From positions 47,977 to 111,976 of the IMG/VR virus record IMGVR_UViG_3300027759_000056: a DNA stretch of 64,000 nucleotides. One strand, given 5' to 3'. The DNA is from a virus. The translations under genes and the position numbers were made by a program. The notes below the pieces were generated by a model that was not told where the DNA came from, did no database searches, and saw only the letters and a list, made by a program, of their open reading frames with translations. Below are positions 27,411 through 36,315 of the stretch, one piece after another; the first letter of the stretch is position 1, and the number at the start of each line of letters is the position of its first letter.

Positions 27411-27805
27411 GTCATCTAATCTATATTAATGGACTTGGTCCAAACTATAGAGGAGATAACATGTATGAATTTATCTTTAGTGATGAACTCGATGTTTGGG
27501 GAGATGATTGGGACTCAAAACCAGCACATGGTTACCCACAACCACCTGAACTAAAATATATAAAAACGGTTGGTACGTTGAAAAAAACAACAATCCAATT
27601 AGAACTTATACAAGACTCCGATTTTATGGGAGTAACAGACGCGATGGAAGATATCATCGCGTTAGCCTGGGAGAAAGATGAAAGTTGTGAAGATGAGACT
27701 CGTCTTGTTTTCCGTTTCGGAGACTCCGTAGATAAAGTAAAAGATAAACTGTACGAAAGAGACCTCATCTTAGATTTTGATAAAGAAGTCGTTTATGAAA
27801 AATAA
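27407..27805 (+). CDS. Hypothetical structural-region protein (132 aa)
   Basis: ATG 27407 overlaps the upstream stop by 4 nt. The protein has a conserved-looking Gly/Asn/Tyr N-terminus (MSHLIYINGLGPNYRGDNMY) and a beta/alpha mix after it. No motif is recognised. Coupling to the scaffold-like gene and the position before the terminase suggest a head or neck role, on context only. Confidence 0.55.
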   Translation: MSHLIYINGLGPNYRGDNMYEFIFSDELDVWGDDWDSKPAHGYPQPPELKYIKTVGTLKKTTIQLELIQDSDFMGVTDAMEDIIALAWEKDESCEDETRLVFRFGDSVDKVKDKLYERDLILDFDKEVVYEK

Positions 27806-28847
27806 AATACAACAATTAATTAGAGTTGGATTATCCAAAGAATTATTAAAGAATTTGTCTGAAGGACAAGTTAATCAATTGCACCGCAGAATGATTTCTG
27901 AACAAGTGGTACCTTTACCATCAAAACCATCGTATAAAGTGGGTCCTGAAGGTGGAGAATTACCTAAGTCAGAAAAGGGATATGCCATTAAGAAAAATCA
28001 AGATAATTCTATTACCGCAACTCCAATGGAAAGTGAGATTGATGAAAATCTTGGTACGGATTATCAATCAGGTTATAACGCAGATGAATTTGGTGGTAAT
28101 TTACCCGTTAATTATAATAACCCTGAAGATGATAGTGAACCAGATGTAATGGGTAAAAATGATGGTATGCCGACAGAAGGTGAAGTAGGTGAAGGAAAAA
28201 AGAAAAAATCTAAATACAATCCTTGGGCTATTTGTACATCATCTGTTGGTAGAGAAGACAACGATAAATTTGAAAGATGTGTTAAAGATGTTAAAAGAAA
28301 TGTTAGAGAAGGTAAAAACCCACATCAAGTAATTGTTGAAATGGCTTTAGAAAAAATGGTTGAAAAACACATTTCTCCAAGAATGACTAAGGGTGATTTA
28401 ATTAAAACTTTATCAGAACAGGGAATTATCCGTAGACCGATGTCAAATATGAGAATTGGTTTTGTTGATGAAGGAATGGACAAACCAACAAAAAAATCTT
28501 ATTCTTCTAAAAAAGAAGATATGGAACAACAAACAAAAGAGGCTCCAACAAGAGTAAAACCTGGTACTAAGGAAAAAGAAAAACCAGGAAAAATGGACCC
28601 ATTTAAGAATCCAAAACATCAACCAAAGCCAAAGGCTAAAAAAGATATTGAGGAACAAGTTACTAAAACAGCCCCTCCTGTGGTTAAACCAGGTACAAAA
28701 GAAAAACCAAAAACTTCTGACCCGTTTAAGAACCCAAAACACCAACCAAAACCAAAGGCTTCAACAAAAGCACCAAAAATGGGTACGGTTGAGATACCAG
28801 ATTATTTAACTTTTGACCAATTAAAAATTAATTTCAAAGACCAATAA
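27795..28847 (+). CDS. Lys/Pro-rich virion protein with targeting-like N-terminus (350 aa)
   Basis: I choose ATG 27795, which overlaps the preceding gene by 11 nt; the longer frame begins with TTG. The N-terminus is a basic amphipathic helix, then RRMISEQ, where I-S-E fits gp21 cleavage. Residues ~235-330 repeat a KPGTKEK...DPFKNPKHQPKPKA unit twice, extended and strongly basic, as expected for DNA-binding internal head proteins. The end overlaps the next start by one base. Confidence 0.5.
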   Translation: MKNKIQQLIRVGLSKELLKNLSEGQVNQLHRRMISEQVVPLPSKPSYKVGPEGGELPKSEKGYAIKKNQDNSITATPMESEIDENLGTDYQSGYNADEFGGNLPVNYNNPEDDSEPDVMGKNDGMPTEGEVGEGKKKKSKYNPWAICTSSVGREDNDKFERCVKDVKRNVREGKNPHQVIVEMALEKMVEKHISPRMTKGDLIKTLSEQGIIRRPMSNMRIGFVDEGMDKPTKKSYSSKKEDMEQQTKEAPTRVKPGTKEKEKPGKMDPFKNPKHQPKPKAKKDIEEQVTKTAPPVVKPGTKEKPKTSDPFKNPKHQPKPKASTKAPKMGTVEIPDYLTFDQLKINFKDQ

Positions 28848-30133
28848 TGGCTAAAAAGAATAGAATACACGAAGCTCCAATTGATTATGGAGATAGACCT
28901 GAAAGAATGTCACCAGATGTTGAGGGTAAAATTAATAGAGGTGAAACTCCATTATCTAAAAACCCTGCGTTTCCTGATATTCAAGGTGGTCAAGTACCAC
29001 AAACTTTTGAACAACTTATTGCATCTAAAAGATTCAAAGATGTTGTTGATAAAGTAAAAAGATATACTGGACAAGAAAACATTTCAGGTCAAAATGCTTT
29101 AATGCAACTCCAAATGGCAATGATGAGAGGGGTTCAAGATTTATTCGCCATCCAAAGAAACAATAAAGAATATTTGGAAAATTTGGCTGTTGATTTAGTT
29201 AGAAAAGAAATGGGTGTTAGACCAGACCAACTACAGTATGATGCAAAACTTGTTGGTATGGGTGAAATTGATATGGAAGGATTTTCTAAAGAAGGTGAAG
29301 AACCTGAAGAAGAAGATATTGAACAAAATTTCCAACAACAAGAAGAAGATATTGAAGACTTCATTACAGCATTTGAAAGATTTGATATTGAAAAGGCGAA
29401 AAGAAGATTTATTAACGCTTTAATTCAAGGTTCATCTAAAAAAGGACATTACATGTTTGAATTAGTGAGAGATGAACTTGATAGAATTGACCCAAGATTG
29501 TTAAATCTATACGGTGTTGTTATGTCTATTAATGACTTAATGTATTGGGTATTACCTGACCAAATGATGGATATGATGATGAGTCAAAGTGGTGTTGGTG
29601 GAAAAGAAGAGGTTGATATTGAAACTGACCCCCCAACAGTAAAGGCTCGTGGTTTATTTTTTCCTATTTTGGTTCATGAGTTAATTAAAGGTACAATGGA
29701 AGTATTAGGTACTCAAGGACTTCCTGATGACCCAAAACAAGCCGAAATGGTAATGGCATCTACAGACACTTTATCAAATGAAATTTGGGATTTAAGATTA
29801 GGACCTGTATTATGGGAAAAATTCTTAACAGCATATCCTGAAAGATTATTTGAAGAAGATAAAAAATTCATACAAAGCTACCTATTTGCAAGATTTTCAG
29901 CATTATCCGCTGATGAGTTTTTCAAACTAGCAAAAATGATTTTAAGAGGTGATGCAAAAGCAACATCTATCTTAGACAGAATGGTTACTGAAATTGTTAA
30001 TCATCTTAATGAAATTCACAGTGATGATGAAGAAGAATCTTCAGATTACGGTAATGAAGATGATGACATTGACCCAGATGATTTAAGTGATTTAGATGAT
30101 TTCTTAGGTAGTTTAGGTATCGACAGGTCCTAA
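28847..30133 (+). CDS. Conserved protein upstream of terminase (428 aa)
   Basis: TAATG overlap couples it to the previous gene. Predicted mostly helical, with an acidic stretch around residues 140-170 and a very acidic C-terminus (DDEEESSDYGNEDDDIDPDDL...DDFLGSLG). It contains a long conserved-looking core (SKRFKDVVDKVKRYTGQ, LWEKFLTAYPERLFEE). It precedes gp17 by 12 nt. It could be a small-terminase or head-maturation partner, but no homology supports that. Confidence 0.55.
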   Translation: MAKKNRIHEAPIDYGDRPERMSPDVEGKINRGETPLSKNPAFPDIQGGQVPQTFEQLIASKRFKDVVDKVKRYTGQENISGQNALMQLQMAMMRGVQDLFAIQRNNKEYLENLAVDLVRKEMGVRPDQLQYDAKLVGMGEIDMEGFSKEGEEPEEEDIEQNFQQQEEDIEDFITAFERFDIEKAKRRFINALIQGSSKKGHYMFELVRDELDRIDPRLLNLYGVVMSINDLMYWVLPDQMMDMMMSQSGVGGKEEVDIETDPPTVKARGLFFPILVHELIKGTMEVLGTQGLPDDPKQAEMVMASTDTLSNEIWDLRLGPVLWEKFLTAYPERLFEEDKKFIQSYLFARFSALSADEFFKLAKMILRGDAKATSILDRMVTEIVNHLNEIHSDDEEESSDYGNEDDDIDPDDLSDLDDFLGSLGIDRS

Positions 30134-30145
30134 CACTAACCTTTT

Positions 30146-31915
30146 ATGGGTTTCACCAAAGAACAATTATTATTAGAATATTCAAGATGTATTAAAAATA
30201 CACCATACGCTCTTAAGACGTATCTTCAGACTTATGATAACACTCAGTCAAGATACGTCCCTTTAGAGTTATTTCCCGACCAAGTAAATTTGGTTGAGGA
30301 CTATGAAAATTACAACGAAAACATTGCGTTAAAATATCGTCAGGCAGGTGTGTCTACGGTAACTGCTGCTTGGGCTAGTAAAAGACTTGTATTTGCATCT
30401 AAACAAAGACCTGAAAAGGTTTTGATTATTGCAAACAAATTGGATACTGCTGTGGAAATGGCAAACAAAATTCGTGGTTTTACAGAACAATGGCCAGCTT
30501 GGGTTGGTGTTGGGTTTTCACCAGACAAAAACGCGGCGAGACACTTTAAGTTAACTAATGGTTGTGAGGTAAAAGCGGTTGCAACATCAAAAGATGCACT
30601 TCGTGGTTATACCCCCACTATGTTGATATTTGACGAAGCTGCGTATATTGAAGCCGATGGTGATTTCTGGGCTGCCTGTATGGCTTCGTTATCTACGGGT
30701 GGTAAAGTTGTTGTTGTATCAACACCAAACGGATACGACCCGATTTACTATGAAATTTACGAACAAGCCAATCGTGGAATGAACGATTTCAAAATTACAG
30801 AAATGTTTTGGTATCGTGACCCTCGTTATACAAAAGATTTATATTTGGTTAAAACGGATGAGATTATTCATTACTTGTTAAACCGTGAGGAATATACTGC
30901 AGATAAAGTTATTGATTTTTCAGGTCGTGACCCTTACGAAAGAAATTACGATGAGTTAAAGGCATATTTTGAATTGGGTTATAGACCATGTTCGTCTTGG
31001 TTTGAAGCGATGGTTAAAAAACTTAAGTATGACAAACGTAAAGTTTCTCAGGAATTGGAATGCAACTTCTTGGGTTCGGGTGATAACGTGTTTGATTCTA
31101 ACTTAATTAAAAACATTACTGACAACATGATTAAAGAACCTATCAATAAAATGATGGGTGGTGGACTTTGGATATGGAAAGAACCTGAAATGGGACACAG
31201 ATACATTATGGGTGTGGACGTTTCTCGTGGGGATTCTGAGGATTATTCAACATTCCAAATTTACGACTTTGATGTTAAGGAACAAGTTGCTGAATATGTT
31301 GGTAAACTTCCCCCTGATGTATTGGCAGAGATTGCTTACAAATGGGGAAATATGTACAATTGTTTTATCGTAATTGATATCACGGGTGGTATGGGTGTTG
31401 CAACGGCAAGAAAACTACAAGAACTTGGATACAAAGATTTGTATGTTGATGGTGTTGATTTTGGAAACAAATGGAAATATGACCCAAAGGCTGCTGAAAA
31501 AATACCTGGTATTAACTTTAACAACAAAAGGGTTCAAATTATTGCGGCACTTGAAGAAAGTTTAAGACACGGATTAATAGTTCATTCATCAAGAATGTTG
31601 AATGAAATGAATACATTTGTTTATATCAATGGACGACCAGACCACATGAAAGGACAACATGATGATTTAATTATGTCTTTGGCTATGGCTGTTTATGTAT
31701 CTGACTCATCTTTTTCACAACTTACAAAGGTTACACAACAAGCCAAAACAATGTTGGAATCTTGGACGGTTCAATCTTATGACCCACCAAAAGAACAGTA
31801 TTTTAATCCAGCAATTCCAAATAATAATTTAAAAGATAACCCGGCATATAGAAATCAACCTTCAAAAAAAGATTATGAACAGTATTTATGGGTATTCGGC
31901 GGAATGAAGCGTTGA
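30146..31915 (+). CDS. 17: Terminase large subunit (gp17-like)
   Basis: DNA-packaging motor of 589 aa. The N-terminal ATPase has a Walker A-like YRQAGVST (~64-71), Walker B MLIFDEAAY (~159-167) with catalytic Glu, and coupling motif STPNG (~192-196). The C-terminal RNase H-like nuclease has GVDVSRGDSEDYS (~356) and DITGGMG (~411). The length matches T4 gp17. It is followed after 30 nt by the portal gene; in T4 the tail sheath and tube genes 18 and 19 lie between them, but they are absent here. Confidence 0.95.
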   Translation: MGFTKEQLLLEYSRCIKNTPYALKTYLQTYDNTQSRYVPLELFPDQVNLVEDYENYNENIALKYRQAGVSTVTAAWASKRLVFASKQRPEKVLIIANKLDTAVEMANKIRGFTEQWPAWVGVGFSPDKNAARHFKLTNGCEVKAVATSKDALRGYTPTMLIFDEAAYIEADGDFWAACMASLSTGGKVVVVSTPNGYDPIYYEIYEQANRGMNDFKITEMFWYRDPRYTKDLYLVKTDEIIHYLLNREEYTADKVIDFSGRDPYERNYDELKAYFELGYRPCSSWFEAMVKKLKYDKRKVSQELECNFLGSGDNVFDSNLIKNITDNMIKEPINKMMGGGLWIWKEPEMGHRYIMGVDVSRGDSEDYSTFQIYDFDVKEQVAEYVGKLPPDVLAEIAYKWGNMYNCFIVIDITGGMGVATARKLQELGYKDLYVDGVDFGNKWKYDPKAAEKIPGINFNNKRVQIIAALEESLRHGLIVHSSRMLNEMNTFVYINGRPDHMKGQHDDLIMSLAMAVYVSDSSFSQLTKVTQQAKTMLESWTVQSYDPPKEQYFNPAIPNNNLKDNPAYRNQPSKKDYEQYLWVFGGMKR

Positions 31916-31945
31916 TAAAAAAATAATATAATATAGATTTTTAAT

Positions 31946-33769
31946 ATGGAGCAAAAAAACTTGACAATATGGCAAAGATTATCCCAAGAGTTAGGACCTA
32001 ATTCTTTGATGGGTCAAGATATACCCACATTTAAGTTTGATAAAAAAGAACTTTTAAGAACTCAAGATAAGGCCGAGTACGAAAAACAAAAATTACAAGC
32101 ACAACAAACTTTTTATATTACAAGCCAATGGGCTAAAATTGAAAACAATCTTTATAGTCAAGCGGTATATTATGAACCAACTCGTTTGGCATCTTATTAT
32201 GATTACGAATCAATGGAATATACTCCTGAGATTTCTGCTGCGTTGGATACATACGCTGAAGAATCTACAACTGTAGATGAAGATGGTTACATGTTACAAA
32301 TATATTGTGATTCACCAAGAATCAAAGCAGTATTGGGGGATTTATTCAACAATGCTTTAGATATCAATACAAACTTACCAATGTGGACTCGTAATACCTC
32401 TAAATATGGTGATAACTTTGTTTTCTTAAAGTTGGACCCTGAAAAAGGTGTTGTGGGTTGTTTACAATTACCAAACATTGAGGTAGAACGTATTGAAGTT
32501 GGTATGAAAGGTAGAGCCACTTCAGGTTATGGTGGACCAACAGCGTCAAACGCTGGTGTTAAGAGTCTTACATTTACTTGGAAAAACAAACAACTTGAAT
32601 TTAACAGTTGGGAAATTGCCCACTTTAGATTATTGGGTGACGATAGAAAACTTCCTTACGGTACATCAATGTTGGAAAAAGCAAGACGTACTTGGAAACA
32701 GTTGGTATTGGCTGAAGACGCCATGTTGGTTTACAGAACATCAAGAGCACCTGAAAGACGTGTGTTCAAAGTGTTTGTTGGTAACATGGATGATGCGGAT
32801 ATTCAACCATATGTTCAAAGATTCGCACAACAGTTTAAGAAAGACCAAGTTGTTGACCCTCAATCAGGAAACGTGGATATGAGATTCAACCAAATGGCGG
32901 TTGACCAAGATTTCTTTGTTCCTGTTCGTGACCCGTCAGCACCAAACCCAATCGATACTTTGCCAGGAGCACAAAACTTATCAGAAATTGCTGATATTGA
33001 ATATATCCAAAAGAAACTTTTAACAGCGTTAAGAATTCCAAAAGCATTTTTAGGATTTGAAGAAGTTGTTGGTGATGGTAGAAACTTGTCATTACAAGAT
33101 ATTCGTTTCGCTCGTACAATTAACAGAATTCAAAAATCTATGGTTGCTGAACTTAACAAGATTGCAATCATTCACTTATTCTTATTAGGATTTGAAGATG
33201 AATTGGGTTCATTTCAATTAAGTTTAACTAACCCATCTAAACAAGCTGACTTACTTACCATTGACGTATGGAAAGAGAAAATGTTGTTATATAAAGATGC
33301 TGTCGCACCTGTTGAAGGTATTGCTCCAACATCACAAACTTGGGCTAAGAAACATATTCTTGGATTCTCTGATGAAGAAATTAAGTTGGATTTACAACAA
33401 CAAAGATTGGAAAAAGCGGTTTCACTTGAAATACAAAATACTGGTAATGTTATTACCAAGACAGGTATTTTTGATAACATGGATAGACTGTATGGTAATG
33501 GTTCATCATCAGGAGCCACAGCAACACCACCAGCTGAAGGTGGAGGTGATATGGGTGGATTTGGTTCTGATTTAGGTGGAGGAGCTACACCACCGGCAGA
33601 GGCACCACCAGCAGGAGGTGAAACTGCGGTTACACCAGAATCAGTTAAAAAAGATATGAATATGATTTTGGAACGTGATAATGTCTATGGTGTTGATGAT
33701 ATTGATTTAGAAAAAGGTAGTCGTTCTTTGGGGGTTATTGAAGAATCTCTTAGAAAACTGATAGATTGA
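31946..33769 (+). CDS. 20: Portal protein (gp20-like)
   Basis: 607 aa, T4 gp20 type. The N-terminal region (ESTTVDEDGYMLQIYCDSP), the clip/wing region around WEIAHFRLLGDDRKLPYG (~220), and the conserved helical part EIADIEYIQKKLLTALRIPKAFLGFEE (~350) are all recognisable. It forms the dodecameric DNA channel and nucleates head assembly. The C-terminal ~60 residues are Gly/Pro/Ala-rich and then acidic, an extension of uncertain role. Position after gp17 and before gp21 is syntenic with T4. Confidence 0.93.
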   Translation: MEQKNLTIWQRLSQELGPNSLMGQDIPTFKFDKKELLRTQDKAEYEKQKLQAQQTFYITSQWAKIENNLYSQAVYYEPTRLASYYDYESMEYTPEISAALDTYAEESTTVDEDGYMLQIYCDSPRIKAVLGDLFNNALDINTNLPMWTRNTSKYGDNFVFLKLDPEKGVVGCLQLPNIEVERIEVGMKGRATSGYGGPTASNAGVKSLTFTWKNKQLEFNSWEIAHFRLLGDDRKLPYGTSMLEKARRTWKQLVLAEDAMLVYRTSRAPERRVFKVFVGNMDDADIQPYVQRFAQQFKKDQVVDPQSGNVDMRFNQMAVDQDFFVPVRDPSAPNPIDTLPGAQNLSEIADIEYIQKKLLTALRIPKAFLGFEEVVGDGRNLSLQDIRFARTINRIQKSMVAELNKIAIIHLFLLGFEDELGSFQLSLTNPSKQADLLTIDVWKEKMLLYKDAVAPVEGIAPTSQTWAKKHILGFSDEEIKLDLQQQRLEKAVSLEIQNTGNVITKTGIFDNMDRLYGNGSSSGATATPPAEGGGDMGGFGSDLGGGATPPAEAPPAGGETAVTPESVKKDMNMILERDNVYGVDDIDLEKGSRSLGVIEESLRKLID

Positions 33770-33771
33770 TA

Positions 33772-33778
33772 TATTTAT
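33772..33778 (+). promoter_or_regulatory. TATTTAT box, 14 nt before ATG 33793
   Basis: The box lies just after the portal stop codon. Confidence 0.45.
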
Positions 33779-33792
33779 TAATAAAACCTATT

Positions 33793-34494
33793 ATGAAATT
33801 TGGACAATTAATGAGCAAAATAGAAGAGTTATTGGTTAACTCTTATATTACAGAAACCGCTAAAATGGAGTTAAAGAACTTCAAAAGCTTGGTATTGGAA
33901 AATAAAAACGCCAGTACAATGTTTTATATTTACACTGAATTGTCTAAGAAAAAAGGTTATGATAAAGAAATTGCTGAAGCATATATCAATGAATCTTTGA
34001 AACACATCGAAAAATTTTTACCAAAATTAAATACACAAAAGATTGAATATTGGGTTAAAGATGTAGTGTGTGAAAATAACTACAAAGATATCGACAATAT
34101 CGTTTACGGTACACCAGACAAAATTATTGAAACGGTTACTAGCAAAAAAACGTTAATAAAATTATTAGGTGAATCAACTGAGGTTAAATCTCACATTAAT
34201 TTACCAATAGAAACTTTATTAAACATAGCCAACAAATCAATCAAAGGATACATCGAAAATTTAGATGAAGATTCTAAGAAAGATTTGTCTAAAGTATTAA
34301 TGACAGAAGATGTGGAACTCTCGAAAGAATTTGATGACTTAAAATCAAAGACTATTGGTAAATTGGGTAACATCAGAGAATCTTTAGATGACGTAACTAG
34401 TAAGAAATTACAGGAAACTATCGAACAGATTCAGTCAGATACTTTTTCAAAAATCAATTATGTGAGATTATATAATCTCCACAACAATTTATAA
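33793..34494 (+). CDS. Helical head-region protein (233 aa)
   Basis: I choose ATG 33793 (MKFGQLMSKIEELLVNSY); the longer frame starts upstream of the TATTTAT box. Predicted entirely helical, Lys/Glu-rich, with no enzyme motif. It occupies the T4 location of the small core genes 67/68, between portal and protease, so a prohead core role is plausible. The 3' end overlaps the convergent bS21 gene by 6 nt. Confidence 0.5.
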   Translation: MKFGQLMSKIEELLVNSYITETAKMELKNFKSLVLENKNASTMFYIYTELSKKKGYDKEIAEAYINESLKHIEKFLPKLNTQKIEYWVKDVVCENNYKDIDNIVYGTPDKIIETVTSKKTLIKLLGESTEVKSHINLPIETLLNIANKSIKGYIENLDEDSKKDLSKVLMTEDVELSKEFDDLKSKTIGKLGNIRESLDDVTSKKLQETIEQIQSDTFSKINYVRLYNLHNNL

Positions 34495-34683
34495 ATTATC
34501 TTTATCTTTTTGGGACTGAACGTATTTGGCTTTCAGTTTCTGATTTCTTTTCAAAACACTTTGTTTTTCGTACTGTAATCTCTCACGTAACTTTTCATTT
34601 TGTTTTGTTTTGATTACTTTTCCTTTCAGAACTTTCAAAGCTTTCTCCAAATTCTGACCATTTTCTATTTTTACTTTTAACAT
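34489..34683 (-). CDS. rpsU: Ribosomal protein bS21 homologue (64 aa)
   Basis: The sequence LKVKIENGQNLEKALKVLKGK, then RERLQYEKQSVLKRNQKLKA, follows bacterial bS21: a short beta start, a central helix with a basic RxRxxYEKxSxxRxxxxxA pattern and a Lys-rich tail. Length is normal. bS21 sits on the 30S platform near the anti-Shine-Dalgarno. In Bacteroidota it helps hide that sequence, so a phage version could change which mRNAs are initiated. The gene runs against the head genes and has a host-type -7 box, so it is probably expressed early. Confidence 0.88.
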   Translation of the reverse strand: MLKVKIENGQNLEKALKVLKGKVIKTKQNEKLRERLQYEKQSVLKRNQKLKAKYVQSQKDKDNL

Positions 34684-34699
34684 ATCCTATTAAATAACC

Positions 34700-34707
34700 C
34701 AAAGATA
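34700..34707 (-). promoter_or_regulatory. Host-type -7 element of the bS21 gene
   Basis: Minus-strand TATCTTTG (34707-34700), 16 nt before the start codon. The -33 box is not evident. Confidence 0.55.
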
Positions 34708-34780
34708 CAAAAAAGTTTGACATGGTAATTAAATTTGATTAAATTTTATCAACAAATAAATCTAATTAAAATGATTATTA

Positions 34781-35224
34781 ATGAAAAAAGGGAAAACGGC
34801 ACGAATCATTGGGTTCAATGATTCAAAGGTGAGTTATGGTACAGTTGATTCAAAAAATTTCAAATCACTATACTTAAACTTACAAAGTTGGGTATCACCA
34901 AAAGAAAGTTATGAGAAGTGGGAAAGAATTGTAGGAAATTTTAGCAGAAGCATAAAACATACAGTTTACGAAATTGCTGATAAAGACACATTCAAAGAAA
35001 CAAATATTGTTGATTTAGATTTACGAACAAGTGGAATTTATTATGGAAAAAAGAGTTTTATGAATTTGGAAATAACTCTTTTTCTAAATGAAAACACGGA
35101 TTTCAAAGACCCCCAACTCAAAGAAAAACTTAAGAAAATTGCCAAAGCTATTTACGTAGATAATTTTAAGAATAACGACTATTTTGATTTTACTGTCTCA
35201 AAGAAAGTAAAAGATACAATTTGA
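34781..35224 (+). CDS. Hypothetical head-region protein (147 aa)
   Basis: ATG 34781. Basic N-terminus (MKKGKTARIIGFNDSKVSYG), then a mixed alpha/beta domain. The length and position just before gp21 recall T4 gp68, a prohead core protein, but there is no sequence similarity that I can see. No catalytic motif. Confidence 0.5.
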   Translation: MKKGKTARIIGFNDSKVSYGTVDSKNFKSLYLNLQSWVSPKESYEKWERIVGNFSRSIKHTVYEIADKDTFKETNIVDLDLRTSGIYYGKKSFMNLEITLFLNENTDFKDPQLKEKLKKIAKAIYVDNFKNNDYFDFTVSKKVKDTI

Positions 35225-35227
35225 TGG

Positions 35228-35234
35228 TATTTAT
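35228..35234 (+). promoter_or_regulatory. TATTTAT box, 15 nt before ATG 35250
   Basis: The box is four bases after the previous stop codon. Confidence 0.45.
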
Positions 35235-35249
35235 TATTAAAATGTTTTT

Positions 35250-35978
35250 ATGAAAATATTAGGACCACAAGATACAGGTAAAGGAATATTGGTTGAAATG
35301 GATGCGGGATATATTTCCCCAAACGAAACTCACAATAAGAATTTATTAGAGCAAGCCAACAAAAACATGTTGGACTATTCAAAACCATTTGAATTCTATG
35401 CCGTACTGCAAAAATACAATACACCAAACCGTAACGGTAGAGTGTATCCTGAAAAGATTCTCAAAAGAGAAGCTGACAACTATAAGAAGATGATTGCCAA
35501 AGGTACATCATTGTCTGAATTAAACCACCCTGAATCATCGTTAATTGACCTTGACAGAGTATCTCACCTTATCAATGACGTATGGTGGGACGGACACATC
35601 CTTATGGGTAAATTAAAGCTTCTAACGTCACCTGGGTTCCACGAAAGAGGAATTGTATCTACCAAGGGTGACCAAGCGGCAAACTTACTAAGACAGGGGG
35701 TTACATTAGGTATATCATCACGTGGTGTTGGTTCACTTAAAAAGGTTGGTGAACAGAATGAAGTACAAGGAGATTTTGAATTAATTTGTTTTGACTTAGT
35801 ATCATCACCATCTACACCTGGTGCATACTTGTTTACTAATGTTGAAGATAGAAATAAATTTGAGGAAAATTTGGAAGAAGAGAAGGTTTCAAGAACACCC
35901 GAAATTGGAGTAAGTGAAAAAGGAATGAACCGCTCTATTGACTTATTGAAAAAATTAAATCATTATTTGGACAAATAA
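35250..35978 (+). CDS. 21: Prohead core protease (gp21-like)
   Basis: 242 aa. The fold and catalytic residues of T4 gp21-type (herpes-protease-like) enzymes are visible: NHPE with His93 and GISSRGVGS with the nucleophile Ser around 156-157. The protease cleaves scaffold, capsid and internal proteins after (L/I)xE during head maturation. Matching sites are present in gp23 (INE, Glu60) and in the N-termini of several other products in this window. Syntenic with T4. Confidence 0.92.
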   Translation: MKILGPQDTGKGILVEMDAGYISPNETHNKNLLEQANKNMLDYSKPFEFYAVLQKYNTPNRNGRVYPEKILKREADNYKKMIAKGTSLSELNHPESSLIDLDRVSHLINDVWWDGHILMGKLKLLTSPGFHERGIVSTKGDQAANLLRQGVTLGISSRGVGSLKKVGEQNEVQGDFELICFDLVSSPSTPGAYLFTNVEDRNKFEENLEEEKVSRTPEIGVSEKGMNRSIDLLKKLNHYLDK

Positions 35979-35988
35979 TATTAAAAAC

Positions 35989-36201
35989 ATGGACGAAAAA
36001 TATTTTGTAGCAAAAGTACAGTACGAACTACCTGATGAAAATACAGGTAAATTGAAGAAAATTAGAGAAGAGAAATTGGTGAAAGGTTACTCAGTAACCG
36101 ATGTAGAAGCCAAGGTTACTTCACGATACCAAGGGTTCCAACATGATTGGCGAATCACGGCAGTATCAGAGAGTAAAATTGACGAAGTTATTGAAGATTA
36201 A
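35989..36201 (+). CDS. DUF4494-like small protein (70 aa)
   Basis: Pattern FVAKVQYELPDENTGKLKK, then LVKGYSVTDVEAKVTSRY and a WRITAVSES beta strand, as I recall for DUF4494 proteins of Bacteroidota and their phages. Function unknown. It is inserted between gp21 and gp22, where T4 has no gene. A terminator follows immediately. Confidence 0.6.
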   Translation: MDEKYFVAKVQYELPDENTGKLKKIREEKLVKGYSVTDVEAKVTSRYQGFQHDWRITAVSESKIDEVIED

Positions 36202-36206
36202 TAAAA

Positions 36207-36232
36207 ACCCCTCCTAACCGAGGGGTTTTTTT
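36207..36232 (+). terminator. Intrinsic terminator before the scaffold gene
   Basis: CCCCTC-CTAACC-GAGGGG then seven T. Confidence 0.85.
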
Positions 36233-36284
36233 ATTTATTTTGGGTTTCTGCCAACCCAACACCAACTTTTTTTAAGTTGGGGCA

Positions 36285-36291
36285 TATTTAT
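36285..36291 (+). promoter_or_regulatory. TATTTAT box, 24 nt before ATG 36316
   Basis: The box lies downstream of a terminator and of a CCAACTT/AAGTTGG hairpin; it should drive scaffold and capsid genes. Confidence 0.5.
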
Positions 36292-36315
36292 TATGTAAAT
36301 TATTCTAAAATTTAT

